From assembly GCA_007751475.1 (NCBI GenBank), contig CP036434.1, positions 2,046,001-2,110,000 of the forward strand: a stretch of DNA of 64,000 bases, given 5' to 3'. Of this stretch, positions 62,109 to 64,000 are shown piece after piece. A program made the position numbers and the translations under genes. The notes beneath the pieces were generated by a model. It worked only from the letters and a program-made list of their open reading frames with translations, made no database searches and was not told the origin of the DNA. This DNA is from Saltatorellus ferox. Its GTDB lineage: Bacteria; Planctomycetota; UBA1135; GCA-002686595. The stretch's first letter is position 1. Every line of letters begins with the position of its first letter.

Positions 62109-63521
62109 ATGCTTCCCATGGCTCCTTCTTTCCTCTGCGTTTCTTCCCTCGCGCTCGCAGGCCTTCCCGCCACTTCGCTCGCGCTCGCCCAATCGTCGAC
62201 CTCCATCAGAACCGCCTCCGAGCGACCGGCGGTCCTGACGGCTGAGCCTGCTCGGATCCCTTCCATCGCCCAGGTTCGGGACGCAGGCGCCTACCACGTC
62301 GCAACAGGTACCTGGACGCGCCGAGGTGTCCAGCAGCGTTCGCCTATTGGACCTGATGTGATCTACGCCAACACCGCCATGTCCGGCTACTTCTCTTCGG
62401 CGGGCGGCGCCGGGGGATTCGCGCCGCTCAGCACCAACGTGGACGAGGGGTTCATCCCTGCCCGCGGCAACCCGGAGTACCCGCTCGCGGATCGAAGCGT
62501 GTACACGGTCGACGGCTTCCAGATCAACTACTGCGACCTCGGAGCGGCCGCGACCGGCGGCTGGGACATCAGCTTCTACGAGTCCTACGTTCCATGCGCT
62601 TCGCCGCCCGCGCCGACCGCGAGCGTCTTGCTCAACGGGCTTCCGGCGACCGGTTGCTGGACCCTGTTCATCGACCTCTCGGGCGGCCAGGAGTTCGATT
62701 TCGCCGGAGAGGGCGGAGGTGCTGCCGGGACGCAGTCCTCGACGAGCTTCGGCTGGAGCTATCGGTACATCGGCACCGACGGTACGGCCCCTGCTGGCTT
62801 CATCCTCGCCGGAGACCCGGCGTCCACGGATCCGGGATGGATCACGGGCGGCCTTCCGACGGACGGCACCGAAACCTACTACGGCCCGGCCTCGCTCTGC
62901 GGCGGGTCCGCCACGGGGAACCGGACCCAGGACTCGTGGGGCCTCATCAATCCAACGGGCGCGAACTGCTGGTGGTTCGGCGGCTACTCCAATACCAACG
63001 GCTGCGGCGTTCCGTTCCAGCCCTATGCCTCGTTCTTCATGGAGATCTACGCGCAGTCGGGGCCAGGCAGCGCGCCGGTCGGAGCGGCGTACTGCTCGTC
63101 GAATCCGAACTCGACGGGGGTGAACACCACGCTCGCGATGAGCGGGAGCGATTCGGCCTCGGCGAACGACGTTCTCCTGGCGGCGGGCGAACTTCCCCTG
63201 GGTTCCGTCGGCGTGTTCGTGACCTCGATGACCCAGGGCAGCACGCCGAACTTCATGGGCAGCCAGGGCAATCTCTGCCTCGGAGGCACCCTCGGCTACC
63301 TCACCGGCCCGGGCCAGGTGCGCAGCGCGGGCCTCGACGGCTCGATCCGCATCGATACGACCCTCGGCACGTGGGACGTGAGCGCGATCCCGGCCGGGGC
63401 GGGGACCTACGCCGCCGCGGCGGGCGTGACCTCGAACTTCCAGCTGTGGCACCGGGACGTCGTGGCCTCTGCACCCACGTCGAACTTCTCCGACGCCGTG
63501 AGCGTCACCTGGTCGATGTAG
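62109..63521 (+). CDS. Secreted protein with the shared planctomycete-type C-terminal domain
   Basis: A 470-residue protein with signal peptide (MLPMAPSFLCVSSLALAGLP to LALAQ). The middle part (about 70-325) is Gly/Asn/aromatic-rich beta structure with six or more cysteines (FQINYCDLGAAATGGWDIS, GNRTQDSWGLINPTGANCWW). From about residue 332 it contains the domain also found at the end of the protein at 2281-3555: AAYCSSNPNSTGVNTT, NDVLLAAGELPLG, FMGSQGNLCLGGTLGYLTG and FQLWHRDVVASAPTSNFSDA. The two domains share the same order of YC, NSTG, NDV, LP, GNLC and TSNF markers. Function unknown; a cell-surface or export tag role is possible. The following fragment begins within 100 bp. Confidence 0.82.
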   Translation: MLPMAPSFLCVSSLALAGLPATSLALAQSSTSIRTASERPAVLTAEPARIPSIAQVRDAGAYHVATGTWTRRGVQQRSPIGPDVIYANTAMSGYFSSAGGAGGFAPLSTNVDEGFIPARGNPEYPLADRSVYTVDGFQINYCDLGAAATGGWDISFYESYVPCASPPAPTASVLLNGLPATGCWTLFIDLSGGQEFDFAGEGGGAAGTQSSTSFGWSYRYIGTDGTAPAGFILAGDPASTDPGWITGGLPTDGTETYYGPASLCGGSATGNRTQDSWGLINPTGANCWWFGGYSNTNGCGVPFQPYASFFMEIYAQSGPGSAPVGAAYCSSNPNSTGVNTTLAMSGSDSASANDVLLAAGELPLGSVGVFVTSMTQGSTPNFMGSQGNLCLGGTLGYLTGPGQVRSAGLDGSIRIDTTLGTWDVSAIPAGAGTYAAAAGVTSNFQLWHRDVVASAPTSNFSDAVSVTWSM

Positions 63522-63606
63522 GCCGGCGGCCGTCCGCTCCGGCGAGACAGCGGCCGGGGACGGCAGGTGTACGCTCGAACACACGGAAGCAGGTGAGTTC
63601 CTCCTC

Positions 63607-64000
63607 GTGATTCAGTCAGACCCATGCGTCGTGGCCCACGAGCAGCCCGTCGTACTCGACTCGCCCCTGCAGAAGCTGGACTTCGACCTCACGAGGTGCG
63701 TGGTGGAGGGCCGAGTCGTCGACTCCAGCGGTGCCCCCGTGGCCGATCAGGTCATCCTCGCCCGCCTGAGCCGAGACAAGCAGGATCCGTTCCGGAACGC
63801 GCACTCCGATCACCGCGTGAGAACCGGCGCCGACGGGCGCTATCGACTCGTGGGTCTCCCTGCGGGCAAGTCGTTCTCGATCCAGAGTCACGGTCGAGGC
63901 TGGCAGGGCGCGTACGCTGGCCCCTTCCGTCTCGAGGAGGGCGAGGTCCGGGGGGACGCCGACCTGGTGACGGACCGGTCGGCGGATCTGACGATCACGG
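63607..64000 (+). CDS. Carboxypeptidase-regulatory-like domain fragment, truncated at the right edge and possibly at its 5' end
   Basis: Open from before GTG 63607 to the window end with no stop. The translation includes VIQSDPCVVAHEQPVVLDSP, then VEGRVVDSSGAPVADQVILA, then GRYRLVGLPAGKSFSIQSHG, a textbook carboxypeptidase-regulatory beta-sandwich like those in the sigma-factor fusion at 15865-19146. There is no signal peptide or ribosome-binding site near 63607. The domain-like reading seems to continue upstream of it (EAGEFLL), beginning almost at the stop of the previous gene. It may be the remnant of a larger protein whose 5' part was lost, or the beginning of a gene using an unusual start. 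Confidence 0.5.
   Translation, partial: MIQSDPCVVAHEQPVVLDSPLQKLDFDLTRCVVEGRVVDSSGAPVADQVILARLSRDKQDPFRNAHSDHRVRTGADGRYRLVGLPAGKSFSIQSHGRGWQGAYAGPFRLEEGEVRGDADLVTDRSADLTIT

Noticed and set aside
1..64000. tRNA, rRNA or transposase genes
   Set aside because: None recognised by eye on either strand. A dedicated covariance-model search would be needed to exclude small RNAs.

Overview
The window is G+C-rich, gene-dense bacterial chromosome and most likely comes from a member of the Planctomycetota. Four things point that way: a ThuA / propeller / HEAT / CxxCH 'PVC-type' cytochrome dehydrogenase, an ECF sigma factor fused through a membrane helix to a large extracytoplasmic region, a very large MoxR/Bat-type operon, and secreted proteins sharing a C-terminal domain that I associate with deep-branching marine planctomycetes. 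The phylum assignment is inference, because no rRNA or tRNA gene was recognised. I count 36 protein-coding genes or gene fragments. No insertion sequence, prophage or CRISPR array was seen.

Layout. 1-2.2 kb: the end of a PIG-L deacetylase-type protein and a sodium/solute symporter. 2.3-3.6 kb: a secreted protein. 3.9-7.5 kb: nrdA and nrdB of a class I ribonucleotide reductase on the minus strand, behind a pair of NrdR-box-like sites 31 bp apart. 7.9-13.3 kb: a minus-strand group reading from a SurA-like chaperone through two paralogous TonB-like membrane proteins with alpha/alpha-toroid domains to a DinB-like protein. A 144-bp near-perfect palindrome (13332-13475) separates it from a plus-strand BNR-repeat protein, a small membrane protein and the sigma-factor fusion (13.5-19.1 kb). 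19.2-23.2 kb: rnc and mfd, minus strand. 23.3-25.5 kb: an ABC-2 exporter pair. 25.47-26.87 kb: a gene-free stretch dominated by a giant imperfect inverted repeat (25572-26629) built of 17-bp and 7-bp minisatellites and larger blocks.

26.9-47.2 kb: a zinc-ribbon phosphatase-like protein, a secreted protein, and then a tightly coupled operon of about 17 kb. This holds a thioredoxin/protease-like mosaic, a membrane protein, MoxR, a DUF58 protein, two membrane-anchored VWA/BatA-type proteins and a 2,280-residue TPR protein, and looks like an elaborated Bat envelope-stress or surface-complex module. 47.2-57.8 kb: a sugar-utilisation cluster. A XylR-like AraC regulator is divergent from the cytochrome dehydrogenase, a Gfo/Idh/MocA protein lacking the usual catalytic Lys, a ketose-epimerase-like TIM barrel, an MFS transporter and xylose isomerase. 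No xylulokinase is present. 58-64 kb: a BON protein, a secreted duplicated-domain protein with a textbook terminator, a sulfatase, another secreted protein with the shared C-terminal domain, and a carboxypeptidase-regulatory-domain fragment running off the right edge.
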